The notes: generated from the sequence alone by a model not told the origin. Shown: positions 21,300 through 33,717, numbered from the stretch's first letter. The stretch is 64,000 nt of DNA from Blasia pusilla (GCA_050084515.1 CM114275.1:23808001-23872000), one strand, 5' to 3'. Program-made: numbers and translations.

Positions 21300-21853
21300 A
21301 TGGCAGAGGTGTTAGATCTTGATGATCCAGATGTGTGGGTACAAGCGTGTTCTCAGAGGGCGGAGACTTTTCGTAGAGTTATACCTATGGCCTTTGAGAA
21401 CTTAGCTATTGTTCAGCATAGAGATACATTGAGGTACGCAACCATTCGTGGAGGAGGTTTTCGTCCAGGGATTAGGAGGTTTCATCCTGGAGATTACATG
21501 TATTTACAGCACGCGGCACCCACGACGCTAGATGTCACTGTAGGGCGCACGATCCTACGTGTGTGCGAGGTATTACCTACCGGAGTCCTTATGTTGGAGG
21601 GACGGGATGGTATGGTTTGGAAGGATCATGTGCGTAATTGTGTGTCATGTCATCTTCCGAACGTAGACGAGACTGTGGATCCGAGCTTGGCGGTGGTACT
21701 TGTAGGCTTGAGGTGTATGTTGTGTGGATCTGTGAGGGGTGCAGCCATCATGTTGGTATGTGATGGTTTTTCTCGAGGGTGGCATATGTCATGTCGACCC
21801 CCCCTCTTGATGTAGTTCCCACAAGACGATGGATGTGTCCAAGATGTGTATAG
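21300..21853 (+). pseudogene. Element 2 integrase C-terminal domain with PHD-finger-like module
   Basis: The 171-aa frame carries an SH3-like part (FHPGDYMYLQHAAPTTLD, then GVLMLEGRDGMVWKDHVRNC). A C4HC3-like finger follows: CMLC at 21714, then MLVCDGFSRGWHMSC. After a frameshift in a C-run near 21790-21805, it finishes with RRWMCPRCV and a TAG at 21851. This is the PHD-finger pattern, in which CDGC is normal; here the fourth ligand is Phe. PHD fingers commonly read histone H3 tails. It occupies the place where element 1 has its chromodomain. Confidence 0.7.
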
Positions 21854-21932
21854 GGTAGTAGGTCATGTCAGAGAGATGTGATATTTTCTATCTTGAGCTA
21901 GGGAGATCCAACTGCCAGCTAGAGGGGCGGTT

Positions 21933-22052
21933 TTGTGATCTCCATATATATGTATGAGTTGATTTGTGTACATATATGGATCTATCCGTGTGTGGGGAAG
22001 ATCGATGTTGTCTGGCAATGTATGTTGTGTAGCGATATGTCTGTGCACGACA
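21933..22052 (+). repeat. LTR A U5 end piece before the 3' LTR of element 2
   Basis: This 120-bp segment matches the U5 end of LTR A at 11727-11858 (TGTATGAGTTGATTT, then GTGTGTGGGGAAGAT, then GTGTAGCGAT). It ends GTGCACGACA. The two bases GC follow, and then another LTR A begins TGTCACATC. It is preceded by a short purine-rich stretch, AGCTAGAGGGGCGG. The arrangement is an LTR end joined to an LTR start. Confidence 0.65.
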
Positions 22053-22054
22053 GC

Positions 22055-22505
22055 TGTCACATCTGAGTAGCCAATAGGCCGAGATCTATCGTGGATAGGG
22101 CGTAGGAGCCAACAGAATATCTTGAGTGTAACTTTGTCCCACGGTGTCCGATGAGGTTGAGGATATGTCCATTGTGTGAGGAACGTCATTTTTGACAACT
22201 TTTCTGTTGAGGTCTTTCACAACCGGGTGACTTGTTGACCAATTCACCCGCCCCTGATAACCTGTGCGCGCAAGTTACCAAGAGGATAGCTATTTTTAGG
22301 GGAAGAGCCTTTTGACTCTTTCCAACCCTATATAAGAGAGGAAGATGGCTTTCCTAAGCCATCTTTCTCATGTTGGGTCGTTGGAGCACCTCTCTTGTAT
22401 GTATGTGAGATAGGACTAGGGTGCTAGCGTCCGGATTCCTTGATAGCGTAGGGTGGACGAGGCTTGATATGCCGATGTAGATTGAGGAGTGGAGTTTTAG
22501 GCCGG
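22055..22505 (+). repeat. LTR A copy, 3' LTR of element 2 (U5 end missing)
   Basis: It begins TGTCACATCTGAGTAGCC and follows the 12212 copy closely through the TATA (near 22329) and hairpin (22342-22365). It stops matching at about 22505. As with the 5' copy, the U5 end is missing, although the break point differs. Its pairing with the 12212 copy brackets element 2. Confidence 0.65.
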
Positions 22506-23054
22506 ATGATAGTTGGTGTTTGTGAAGTGGGTGTGTGGACTTCATTTCTTGTGTATATATCAACTCCTCTAGTCTTGTGCTGATTATTTGTAGCTAAGCA
22601 CAACATATGTTGGTATAACCTCACAAGTTTCAAGTACTTGCCCAACTATGCTCGTCTTCATGTATTTTCAGATTTTATTAATGATGACTACTAGGCAGTA
22701 ACGTTGGCTCCAGAACTGTAGATGGTTGCTATTTTCAATTATTTACACTCAATGCTTAGTGGGTCGATAATGTCAATCATTCCAAGCCGCTTTGAAATTG
22801 TGAAGCAGGCCTTGTAGATTAATTTCTTAAAAATTTTGTGTAACAATTCCTGACGAATAGGTGATATTAGTAGCGCACTTACCTACTGGTGAATTATTGG
22901 AATTATTTCACACAACAAACATTGTTTGTGTCCATGTGCCAACTACTTTAACCTCTATGTTCTGCAGCCTAATTTTCCACATACGGGGTTTTGAAGTGTA
23001 TAGGAACACTATAGGGGCAGCAATAAGGAAGAAGGTAGTCAGATTGTTGTGCTC
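22506..23054. other. AT-rich spacer
   Basis: I see no coding frame with a recognised domain and no clear repeat in this stretch between the 3' LTR A and the solo LTR B. Confidence 0.4.
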
Positions 23055-23061
23055 TCTTTAG

Positions 23062-24069
23062 TGCGCCTACTCCCCTCAAACATCAATCTTAGAGTTGCGT
23101 AGGCGTACATTCAGTAGGACACGCTCTCATCGCAAACCTGTACCCAAACACAATCACGTTAGTTTGGTTTGGTTCAAGCGTCCTTCCAACCCACCGAGTC
23201 CTCAACTTGGCACCTCATCAAGCTCAACCTTCTCTCATTCCTAGGTTCCCAACATGTGCAAGTCTTTCGAGACTTGGGACATACTTTTTGGTTAGTCACG
23301 GCACCTAAAATGGCGTCTGCGCACTTGACGATTCCAATTGTCCAATGGACCTCGCATGAGCCCCCTAACCGAGACTTACTAAATGAATCGTGGGTTGGAG
23401 TCCAATAGGTAACTCGGAAATCCATTCCATTGGACTTGGTTTGGGTTTCGGGTTCCAAGGCCAAAACTCCCGATCCATTTCGAGCCCTTGAGCCGCCCCA
23501 CGGCGCCCAAAGTGAGGTTCGAGTCCCAAGCACCCTTGCAAACCTTCCCCCTATTGGTACTTCTTGGGATCCCGGGCCCCTCTTTTTGGCCCTCAACCGG
23601 CCTCGACTCCGCATATAGTCAATTTTGGCCCATATCTTAGCCTCTACTAAAGCGTTGGCTAAGATGTTTGGTGCGTTGGAACCGGCTCTGCATAAGCTTT
23701 TCAATGCCACCTTAATTTTTCCAAATTCATCTTGGGACTAAAATTTATGGTCAAAAGTACAATAAAAAATTGCAAACTCTAGCCACGTCCCAAGTCCGAT
23801 TTCACCCTTTGGCCACGTCTCATCCAAAACTTGACTTCTCTCAAGTCTGGTTTCCGCCTTTGGTTCCGGTTTCCTTAATTGCGACCATAAATGCATGAAA
23901 TACTCAAAATTCATACTTCAAAATATTGCTCGCCTCGTTTGCATCTTGCACTTGTGTTTCCTAACTTGTCTCTTCTTGAGACCTCTCCAAAATGCAAACC
24001 ATCCTAGCGTGAGCCCGCTAGAGTTTGGATGTTTTGCTTGGCGCTCGTTTGGTTGTGAGGGTCGCGGCA
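23062..24069 (-). repeat. Solo LTR B
   Basis: A third copy of the roughly 1-kb LTR B, in the same orientation as the other two. On the minus strand it starts TGCCGCGACCCTCAC and ends GTAGGCGCA. No internal element sequence flanks it. Outside, both sides carry TGCTCTCTTTAG (left) or TGCTCTGTTTAG (right), so the exact ends and target duplication are uncertain. Confidence 0.75.
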
Positions 24070-27000
24070 CATGCTCTGTTTAGTACGATTAGCCACATTC
24101 TTGCCACGTGCGGCATGAGGAGTATGCATGTACAATTGTGTTCCCCTTTATGCCTGCAATGGCATTTGCAATTATTATTTATGCAATTATTTGTGTGTAC
24201 ATGTCAAATTATCTGCTTTTTAGCATTAATCTCACTTTCTGTCGATGAGATCATATTAAACCAATTACCTAAAAGGTGTTTCTTGTCATAGATAGTCACT
24301 ACTAGCAGATCCTGTAGGATAAGGAGATCCAACTTAGCAAACAAAAATAGACTTAAGACATGTAGGGCGCATGCAAAATTGAAGCAGGCCCTTACGAGTA
24401 AACTAGAGAAAAAGCATGTCAGGATAGTGTGGCCTGATATTGAGATGGTACTCAAACTTTGGCAACAACAATGCTCAATCTTCATAAGGAGAAGACAACT
24501 AGAATCTACAGTAGCTAGTCGTGTCCAATTACAACTACTTTTTAGCTTACTGCTTTCCTCTACTTGTTAACTATTCTTGCAACATGCAATTATACACATG
24601 CATGCAAACTTTGCTACTCTCTTGATGGGGTCACTTTAGCCTCAGCAGTAACTTTTGCTATTGTTTTTGTTACCTCTGTGCTCTATGTAGTATGGGGAGC
24701 ATTTTTGCTACTCCATTGCAGCCAAAAAAATTTGGTTCAAACTTAGATAATTTTACCAACTTGGCTACACTTGCCAATTTTTTACATCTGGTTTTGAGCT
24801 TCCATGGTATCCCTCCTGCACATAAGCAGTAGGATGTTACTTCTTACTGCAACATATAGTTTCTGAGATGTGCACCTTTTCTATCATGAATTATGTTTAT
24901 AATTTTTGAACTTCTTGTTGACGACTAATTCATTTTCTTACTTCACATTGTAGGAAAAAGTCGCTGACATTCTTTCATTGCACCATATTCGGTTTGCTTA
25001 GAGAGCAATCATGTTAAAGTGTGCTTTCAATACTTTTGTATCCATTACTCATTGTTTATGTTGCTAACAATTTATCGGTAGGCCACGTGTTGCCACTTCC
25101 TACTCATAATATCAAGCATTCCGCACACATACACTCACTCCTTTACTAATTTTGCTATGGCCCACAAATTTCACTCTAGCAACTTTGTGTATTATCAGTT
25201 TTCTAACAAGAAAAAATTATACATATATATGCTTGTACATAGCTAAGTGTGTTGGTACACTATAGTTGACTACCTTGTCTATGTCCCCAGGAGAATGCTT
25301 TCGCTTCAATTTCAAATCTACTTCTTGTTTTTTATTATATATGGCTACTTCAAATTTTATGTTTCTGTCATACTAGCTGTAACCAACCACTCTCTAGATG
25401 GATAGCCACATTGTAGCAACCTGCCAATTGTACACTCAATTATTGAACTAATTGTACATTAGTTCAATGTTCTCAGCTCACTTTAAGTTAGTTTCTTATT
25501 GCAAATTGTTGTGTTCATACTATGTGCAGGAAAAGGGTGCCAATGACCACACATCTACTGGCGCCTACCGCACACCCCTTGCTAATATTCACGTTTATCA
25601 CATTGTACAACAAAAGAGGCATTGGATAGTATCGGCACTTCTAGGTGGTGACATTGTTGGTGCATCTACGTACTCTGTTGATGTTATCCCAATTAGCTTA
25701 TTTGATGCGGCCCTTTAGAACATTTTTGTTCTTCAAGAGCAGCTCAACAAGTCTGAGAATTGTTACCAGATACTCATTGTAACAAACACTATCCTCGTGA
25801 TGAGGACCTTGGTTAGTGTATTCAATAACGACAACACCTGTCTACTGTGAAGTAGCTGGTTGCCCTACTCTGAAGTGTTTCTTTAGCCACACAATGTACC
25901 AATGTGCTATGGACTGTAGACTATTTGCTAGTCTATTTTTCTTTTCGTATCTACATCCATTTAGATGTACGTACTTTGTCGATAATATTCAGCTAGACTC
26001 TAAAGTTGCAATTTCTACGTATGAATTGAGAATAATACTATATCTTCGTATAGATTGTTGCAACTTTTTCTCAAATTCTGTTGGCCCCTATTATTTTCAG
26101 TTTATTTAAAAATAAGTTTTGCTTTCTCCGATCTTCTACTCCACATGGGATATTCAGTTTCGCACACCCTTTTACTTGGGGCACTTTTTCGTGTGTATAT
26201 GGATGAATAGCATTTTTTTTCATGCCCATGCTTCTCCTATTGCATCGTTTCACATCCTCCTCAGTAAATATTTGTACCAATACATCCATTATTGTTCATT
26301 TACCAGTCCAATTCTTATTCACTTTATAACATCTGTAGCCCACCCTGTCTCACGTCCCAAAAACATCCTACATGTTGCAGGTGGTGCCTAATTTTTATTG
26401 GATGCTTGTAATCATATTTTAGGGATGTCATGTGATTTACAATTCCTTACAATCATAAAATATCTTTTGAAAAAAACACTAACATTGCGCCATCCTACTT
26501 GGTATTGCGTGAGGCGGTTGACGCCCAATCCATTAAGGTTGCAACCTAACTTTTGCAAGTACTTACAATAAAAAATCATACAAAACAAACGTGGCTATTA
26601 CACTATCTAGAATGTCACGCAAATTATGACACAATATCTCCCCACCTTCTTGTTATTCAGTGAATTGCTCAGTGCCCATTTTACTTGGGATTTTACTTGA
26701 GAACATAGATTAAAAATGTCCCTACAATGTGCCTCGCACTGTGCCATTGTAGATGCAAGCCCTCGCATACTACGATTGTTGCATCTCTCTTTACAATAAA
26801 TGCGACCAATTATCGTTGCCACTAGAGGGCCGCATTTTTGTTGGTATTGAGACCTCTACTTAGATCAATAGAGATATAAGAAAAATAAAATTACTAACAA
26901 TATATAATACCCTTAATGTAAATAAATCAAGGCGTGGCCATAAAAGAAATTTTGGATGAAGAAAAAGGGGTCCAACTCTTTAAGACTCCTCCCCATCCCA

Positions 27001-27090
27001 CAATGAGCCCGGAAAACTACGACAAACACTTATCAATGCAATCGGCCTCAATTGCTACCATTCTCACATCATCTCTTCCTCTCTCCTTTG
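24070..27090. other. Long AT-rich intergenic region, no gene recognised
   Basis: Many short frames occur on both strands, the longest about 98 aa, but none shows domain motifs or codon structure that I trust. Poly-T and poly-A runs are frequent. Decayed transposon sequence is likely but I cannot assign it. Confidence 0.45.
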
Positions 27091-27287
27091 CTTCGAGGAC
27101 ACGTCTCGATCACATAGGTGCTCCAATCTTCCACCCACACAAGTGATAACAATGTGATCCAATCCTCAGTTGGTACTACGGCACTTTGAGGCTCGCTTCA
27201 AGGGCATGTCTCAATCGCGTAGGTGCTCCAATCTTCCACCTACATAAGTGACGACGATGTAATCTAATCCTCAGCTTGTACCACAAG
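27091..27287. repeat. Direct tandem repeat, 105-bp period, about two copies
   Basis: The units starting at 27091 and 27196 share AGGTGCTCCAATCTTCCACC exactly and surrounding sequence with scattered substitutions. Confidence 0.7.
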
Positions 27288-27939
27288 ACTAGAGCTCTGC
27301 AACGGCTGTGCCTCCCCGTCCTCCATGGAAACTCGCTTTTAGAGCAAATTAGAGGACCATTTCATGTTTCATCCATCAGACGACCCAATTTGTGAGCCTT
27401 CAGCAACGGATGAGGAGGAATTCAGAAAAAGACTTGCGTACAGAGCGGCGTCTGATCTTGAGACTAAAGACGAGCCAGGATTTTTGCTTTCCACTGATTG
27501 TCTCTTGCCAATTGCTATCGTTATTCTCATATTCAAGAGAGGGTGAGTGGGTGAGTAGTCGAGAATCAAAGCCACGCTCTTCTTGTTTGACGAGCCAATG
27601 GTTATCGAAGTCCAAGGCGTTCATCGTATCTTCTGTCTATCCATCTATAATTTGTTCTTAAGTTACTTGAGAATCAAAATGACACGAACTCAGGGGGAAC
27701 TTGTGAACTTATGCAATCTAAATCCTCCCTTTCACAAACATCCCTTCACCATATATTTTTTTTGGTGGTGCCATGCACCGGCTAATGATGAGCACTCCTT
27801 TGCCTTGACTAAGTTAGAGGTGATTAATAAATTAGATGGGACATGTATCATAGTAAGAGGCCACCCTTAAGAACAAGAGTGAAACATGGAGATATTTGTT
27901 GTTGGGAGGCTTTTATCCGATAACAATATAGATAATTTT

Positions 27940-28208
27940 AGAAACACAAAGCTTGATTACAAGAGGACCCATTGTGAGTATTCATAGACTTGAGAAATTT
28001 TGAGGCCACAACCGGCGAGGGAGAAAAATACAAAGAATCCTCAAAAATCTAATTTCATCATTTCTATATTCTCTTAGAAATGCAAAGCTTGACTAAAAGA
28101 GGATGGGAGGACCTACCATGATTTTTCATAGACTTTCATGAGTTTTGAGGCCACAATCGACGAAAGAGAAAAATACAATGAATTCCCTAAAGTCTAACTT
28201 CACCAACT
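27940..28208. repeat. Direct tandem repeat, about 136-bp period, two copies
   Basis: Units starting at about 27940 and 28076 share an AGAAA..CAAAGCTTGA start, TTTTGAGGCCACAA, and a GAGAAAAATACAA segment, with moderate divergence and small indels. Confidence 0.7.
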
Positions 28209-29762
28209 GCAAAATAGCATCAATTGTAAGCGATGGGCCCTCTAGTCGTGGCATCTCTCATACCTAGAGCTTGGGCATGCTATAATACAATGGATACATG
28301 TTGTCTACAATATAGGAGCTTGGTAGCCAAAATAATCCGTTCCTTGAGTGGAAGAGATGGGCACCCTCGATCAACAAATCCTCAAATATATTGCCCATTG
28401 CCCCATACATCTAAATAGCTAGTGGGACAAAACGATATCCTTCATATAGAGTTGAGTCTTCTTCAATACCACTATTTTCGTTTCTATTCCTTGTAGCAAT
28501 CTCCGTTGAACTACCAAGTATACCCACATTAACTATTGCATGGGACCCATAACTACCATGTCGGCCGCCACCACATTAGCCTCTCATGTCCCATACAGAT
28601 TTTCCATAGTGAGGAAATCTCACACGGAATAGTGCTCCTCTCTGTGGACAAGGAAGCCACTCTCACAAGCAATACAAAACGTACTGTCCCACATAGCATC
28701 AGTAGTGGTTATTCTCTTTCCCCTTACAAACGTACCCAATGCACACCATGAAAATTCACTTTGATTTCCTTCATGCTATGTCAAACCAATCACGGAAGAG
28801 ACTATATTTGATGCAAAATTGTGATTTTCGAGAGCCACAATATAATCATAGCACATTTGAAGTACTCTTGCACTTTACCAACCAAAATCTTCCAAAGTTG
28901 CAAGTAGAGAACTTCCAAATTACTCCGTAAAGCGCTAGCTAGTCAATTATGATTATTGCGGCCACAATTTTGTACAATCATAGAACACTCAAAAAATACA
29001 AGCAAACAACTTCAAGTTGTTAGGTACTTGCAACAATGTGAGTATGACAATTATAAAAGTCATTGAATTGTGAAAATATTGAATTTAGCCATTCCATTCA
29101 ACAATTGAATCACACAAAGAGGCAATGTATTTAGCTTGCCACCCAAAAATTGTATGTATTCCCAAAAAAATATTGTTTAGAAAATGGTGAGTTTAATAGT
29201 TTACACAACAACCAACTTCTACCATATCATTGGTGTGCATCAAGTGTGTCCACACAATAGTCTAGCTAGATGGACTTGCACATATATCATTTGATTATTT
29301 ACACAAGTTATTTTAACATAATATCTTTATATGTAGATCTTTTTTCTCTAAATTTTTTGCCTTGTGTCTTGCAACCAAAGTGTATGAAAATGTCAAAGAA
29401 GATTTCTATTATAACATACATATACCTATTCTTTTTTTAATGTTATAGAAGTGCATATATCGCCCATACTAATGATGTTGCCCTACAATTTATATATATT
29501 TATATATATTATTGGAGAGCACTCCTTTATTTTATAAATTCCTATCCTCTTAATACTTGACATTTTCAACCAAAAGGATTCTTGACTTTTGAGCCAATAG
29601 GATAGCTCGAAATTGATTCCAAAGGGCACTTGAAAATTTCAGAGTTAATTTAAATTTCGGGCATAACAAGGATTTATACCAATAAATTAAAATGAAAAAC
29701 AAAATTCTGCTCTTGTGTTATGAAAATATTTTGTGAGTGCTCCTTTTCATGCCTTGAGCACA
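28209..29762. other. AT-rich intergenic region
   Basis: No gene recognised. A segment at about 29.49-29.68 kb resembles the mini-Helitron at 37730 (a shared TTTATTTT...CTCTTGACACTT-like stretch, then GCCAATAGG) but lacks clear ends. Confidence 0.4.
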
Positions 29763-30200
29763 TCTATATTATTATGGGAGAGTGCCTTCTTGATTTGCAG
29801 ACACTTCTCTGCTTGACACATGACAATTGGCAGCAAGAAAATATTTCACATGTTATATGCAACAAAAAAAGAATTTGAATTTATGTGCAATATCATTAAT
29901 CTCTTCCTTTCACAGGCTATACACTAGCTCTTCAAACATTTTCTCATTTCTCGTGCATCGCACGCGTACATTATCTATATTATTATGGGAGAGTGCCTTT
30001 TTGATTTTCAAACACCTCTCTGCTTGATAGGTGGCAATTGGGCAACAAGAAAATATTTCACATGCTCCGGGTTGCAAGAAAAAAATTTGAATTTGTGTGA
30101 AATATCATTAATCTCTTTCTTTCACAGGCTACACATTAGTTCTTTCTTTCTTTCACGGATTATATATTAGCTCTTCAAACATTTTTTTATTTCCTTGCTT
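29763..30200 (+). mobile_element. Two mini-Helitron-like elements in head-to-tail tandem
   Basis: Two related segments begin TCTATATTATTATGGGAGAG at 29763 and 29974. The first ends near a small hairpin, CGTGCATCGCACG, just before the second starts. A TC start, a GTGC...GCAC hairpin near the 3' end, no terminal inverted repeats and no target duplication are Helitron traits. The 3' hairpin of the second copy is not recognisable. Confidence 0.5.
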
Positions 30201-31490
30201 GCATGGACATCTTAATAATAAAATTTATAAATATTCATAAATCAATAAATTATCCTAATTTATAACATAATAACTTTATGTACCATAAGGTTAGAGATGA
30301 TCATGTTGGTAGAATATAGTTCCGACTATAATAAAATTAAATGAGGTAGGATAAATGATAGCTTTACGTTTTAAATAAATAACCAACCGAAATTAAAATC
30401 TTGAAAATTACGATTTCGGTACAAAGATCAAAGAGGCAAAATGCCGTAAAATGCCACGATGGCAAATGAAATACCGTTAGAGATCGAAGCGGAGTACTCC
30501 GTAGCGAGTACTAGCGACGGGAAACTCCGTTCGTAGTCAACGGGAAGCTCTTTACAGTTCCGTAACTTCCGTCCTACAAACGCACGCCATCCCATAATTC
30601 CCATCCATACAGTCAACAAGTCAACACATCGTTCATCGTGTTGGGTGGCGCTTTCAGGTCCGCCATAAATATCTAGGGGACAAAGAACCAAGAATCGATT
30701 TACTTTTGGTATAATGGTTATGACTGGTCCGAACCACCCCAGCTACCGCCGGCTTCTCCGACCTGTGCTTCAGATCTGCCACCGTGCGTGGCACTAATGT
30801 TGGCTTTCGTATTTTCCCGAATTTATTGTGACCTTAAATACACAAAGAAAAAAAGGAAGAATTTTTTTCTCATTACCCGAAGAAAATATTTTTTTTTATT
30901 ACCCGAAGAAAATATTTTTTTTCGTCCTAAACGAAAAGAGCATGTTTGTAAATAAAAAGACATTCTCCAATAATAACATAAATTGATAAAATATTATGAA
31001 TTGTAAATTAAAAAAATTAAATAATTTATTTACATTTTAATTATTTTTTATTTTGGGAGTTTTTGGAAAATTATTCATTCCATAGATTTTATTTGTAAAT
31101 TTTGAAGAAAAAAATTCTCGAAAAAATACATGGCTCTCTTGTCTCAATTCTAAAATGGAAAATTGTTATCCCTTCTTTCTACCTTGCTAGAAAACATTCT
31201 TTACTACTCACCTTATGTGAAGAAAAAACAATCATCTTCCTTTCCCTTAACAAATTCATTTATTTTTGGATGTTACTGCTAAGTTCTTGCATATATTTGA
31301 CAATGGAAGTTAGAGATCATTGCTTGGCTCACAGAATCTCTTAGGGCCCCCGTTCATGATGCCTTTTCTTTTGAATTTGCTAGGAAACCTACAAGAGTAA
31401 GTCCCATGGGCCCTCTAGGGTGTGTGAGGACAATCAATATATGTATTCATTCCTTTATTTAAATAATGTTTTGTATTTGTTAATTGTGTG
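30201..31490. other. Intergenic region with one GC-richer island
   Basis: Most is AT-rich. At about 30.42-30.81 kb base composition rises and an 87-aa minus frame (30691-30428) occurs, but it has no recognised motif. A short tandem of ATTACCCGAAGAAAATATTT lies at about 30.87-30.92 kb. Confidence 0.4.
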
Positions 31491-31494
31491 TTGA

Positions 31495-31850
31495 GCTATA
31501 TATAATATAATAGATAGTTTATGTGGTCCAAGTTGAATAACATCTTAAAAAAGAGGTCATTTATAAAATAAAAAAAAAAACCTTCCTAACATGACATTTG
31601 GTATGATGTTGAGATGTCGAAAAGATCCAATTGAGTACATCCTCTATTCTCAATTCTACAACCTAATGCAGCTATATATAATATAATATATAGATTACGT
31701 GGTTCAAGTTGAATAACATATTAAACAAGAGTTCATTTATAAAATGAAAAAAAAAATCCTTCCTAACATGACATATGGTACGATGTTGAGATGTCAAAAA
31801 GATCCAATTAAGTACATCCTCTATTCTCAGTTCTACAATCTAATGTAGCC
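31495..31850. repeat. Direct tandem duplication, 176-bp period, two copies
   Basis: Both units start GCTATATATAATATAATA (31495 and 31671). They share CCTTCCTAACATGACAT, GATGTTGAGATGTC and GTACATCCTCTATTCTCA. The copies differ by scattered substitutions. Confidence 0.8.
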
Positions 31851-33717
31851 TTGAAGGTCTTGAAGGTTTGGGAAGAATTTCATATTCGCATTTCCCCAAA
31901 AATTTAAGAGTTCAATTCTAGATGATAGGGTTGAAATAAGTGAAATAAGCATGCTTTGGGAGTAATAGTTTGAAATTATCAAGCACAAAATAAGAAATTT
32001 TATCTCTAGTTAGAAGAAAATCCAATGATGAAAAAATAGATACATAGCATAACAATGTAAAAAATGGATGCAAAAATTAGGCGGGTTGAAAATACTTTAA
32101 CAAGAAAATCCATGAAAGCTAAGGAAAAAGGATTAAAAAACCAAGTGACTTCAAAGCCACAACAAGTAAGAAGAGACAAGAAAAAGAATAACAAACTTAA
32201 GACCACAACCGCAAGAAGAGACAAGAAACCAACTAACTTCAAGACCACATCATACCAACTAAGGAAAAGGAAACCCCAAGAACAATTTCATGAAACAACA
32301 TCTATGTAATATAGTATTAAAAGAGGAAAAGCTCTTGATTGCAAATACCAAGAAAAGGTTTGGTAACACTTACCCCAAATTTTTTTTTTGGAATCTTTGG
32401 CAACATGATTATTGGCCCTGTAGTATGATAATAAGAAAAGAATGAGAAGCTAGTGGAGAATGGAAAAAATGCATAAAAGATTCTAAATGGACCAAATTTA
32501 ACAAAGGGGGATAGGTGGTAGGAAAGACTAGGTTAGGTCTCATGTGTGATCTTTTGTATATCTATACTAGTCCAAACGAGCTTAATCATGTTTCACTCAA
32601 ATTCAAAAGACATTTCCTTTTGCCCACAAGAGATTTTCTTTTTGTCCGTAATCTGAAAAACATTTTTTTCTACCCGAGTGCCATGTGTATGTTACCAAAA
32701 GCTTCTCCCATAATAATGTAGATTCTTAAGAGACTTTCTCGATTAGCAAACATATATGTGAAACACATATGTGGTGGAAGAAAAAAATATCCTAACAAGA
32801 ACAAGAAGAGAATTTCTTTTAATATAAAACCTTGTTGGGATGGTATCGTTGATGTATCCACTAGTCGTACTAACTAGTGCCCATGCTCAATACCGGTGAA
32901 AGAAGAGCCCTCTTCATCTTGCGGGCATCTAAGGGCTCGATTCCATGCGCGGAGGATAACGACCATAGAGGGTGGCCGATTCGTGAACCCCAAACTTTTG
33001 GTCGCAAAATTGACCCCACATCCTGGGCACCTTATTTAACATATAAGACTGGAAATACTTAGGTGAGACCAATTATCTTTTCTCCGTAGACAAAATGGGT
33101 CGCCTCTATTAGAGAGGACAGGTGTTTGTAGGGGAAACCCCTTTCGCCGGAAGAGAGTTGAATTGTGGTACTTCCCGTTTTCCGTTGGGATGTGATGGGT
33201 TCGTTCGTGTGGGACTTGGGCAGGTCGCTAACGCTCACGCGCTTGGGACTCGCTCGCCATGTGTTGAGAGGGTGGGCCTTTTTCTCCTGAAAGTGTCGTC
33301 TCATTTAATGCAGTTCCGTAGACACCTGTAGCGTGGCTGCATGAGGCGGGAGCTGCGGAGACGAGAAAACGTGAGGGTGATTGCTGCCGATGTCCATCGT
33401 CGAGGCGACGTTCTGTGAGATTTCGGAGCTCGACGATCGGGAGCGTGCAAGAGATGCTACGGAGACGCTGATCAGTGTGTACGTTGTTTGTTTGTTTTTT
33501 TACTGTCTGCGCTGTGCCGGGTTTGAAGCGCCTGCTGGGGCGCTTGTGGCGAATCTTGGATTTGAGTGAGAGCGGAGCGGGAACGTGTCTCGGGTTGTGC
33601 CGATGGGATTGGACTCTTGAGCTCCTTTCGGTAGGTCCGTTGGTAATCGGTTTTCGGCGTCGAGAGATTTTTTTAGTCAGTCGCGTGGTAAAGTCGGGTG
33701 CGAGGTAGGCTGAGGAG
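31851..33717. other. Intergenic region and upstream region of the LEA_2 gene
   Basis: 31.9-32.8 kb is AT-rich with a Lys-rich low-complexity frame (32064-32309) that I do not regard as a gene. From about 33.1 kb GC content rises toward the LEA_2 start codon, as expected of promoter and 5' leader sequence. No clear TATA box was chosen. Confidence 0.4.

Larger units (their letters stand above)
12212..22505 (+). mobile_element. Element 2: Ty3/gypsy retrotransposon carrying a DNA methyltransferase and a PHD-finger integrase
   Basis: The order on the plus strand is LTR A, a leader of about 1 kb, gag, two zinc knuckles, retropepsin-like region, [solo LTR B insertion], cytosine-C5 DNA methyltransferase, reverse transcriptase, RNase H, H2C2 integrase, PHD-finger-like C-terminus and LTR A. 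All the coding parts are collinear and lack an independent promoter, so the methyltransferase was part of the element's polyprotein region and not a later neighbour. Many frameshifts and mostly TAG stops show it is a fossil. Related arrangements are known, as far as I recall, from charophyte algae. Confidence 0.85.
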
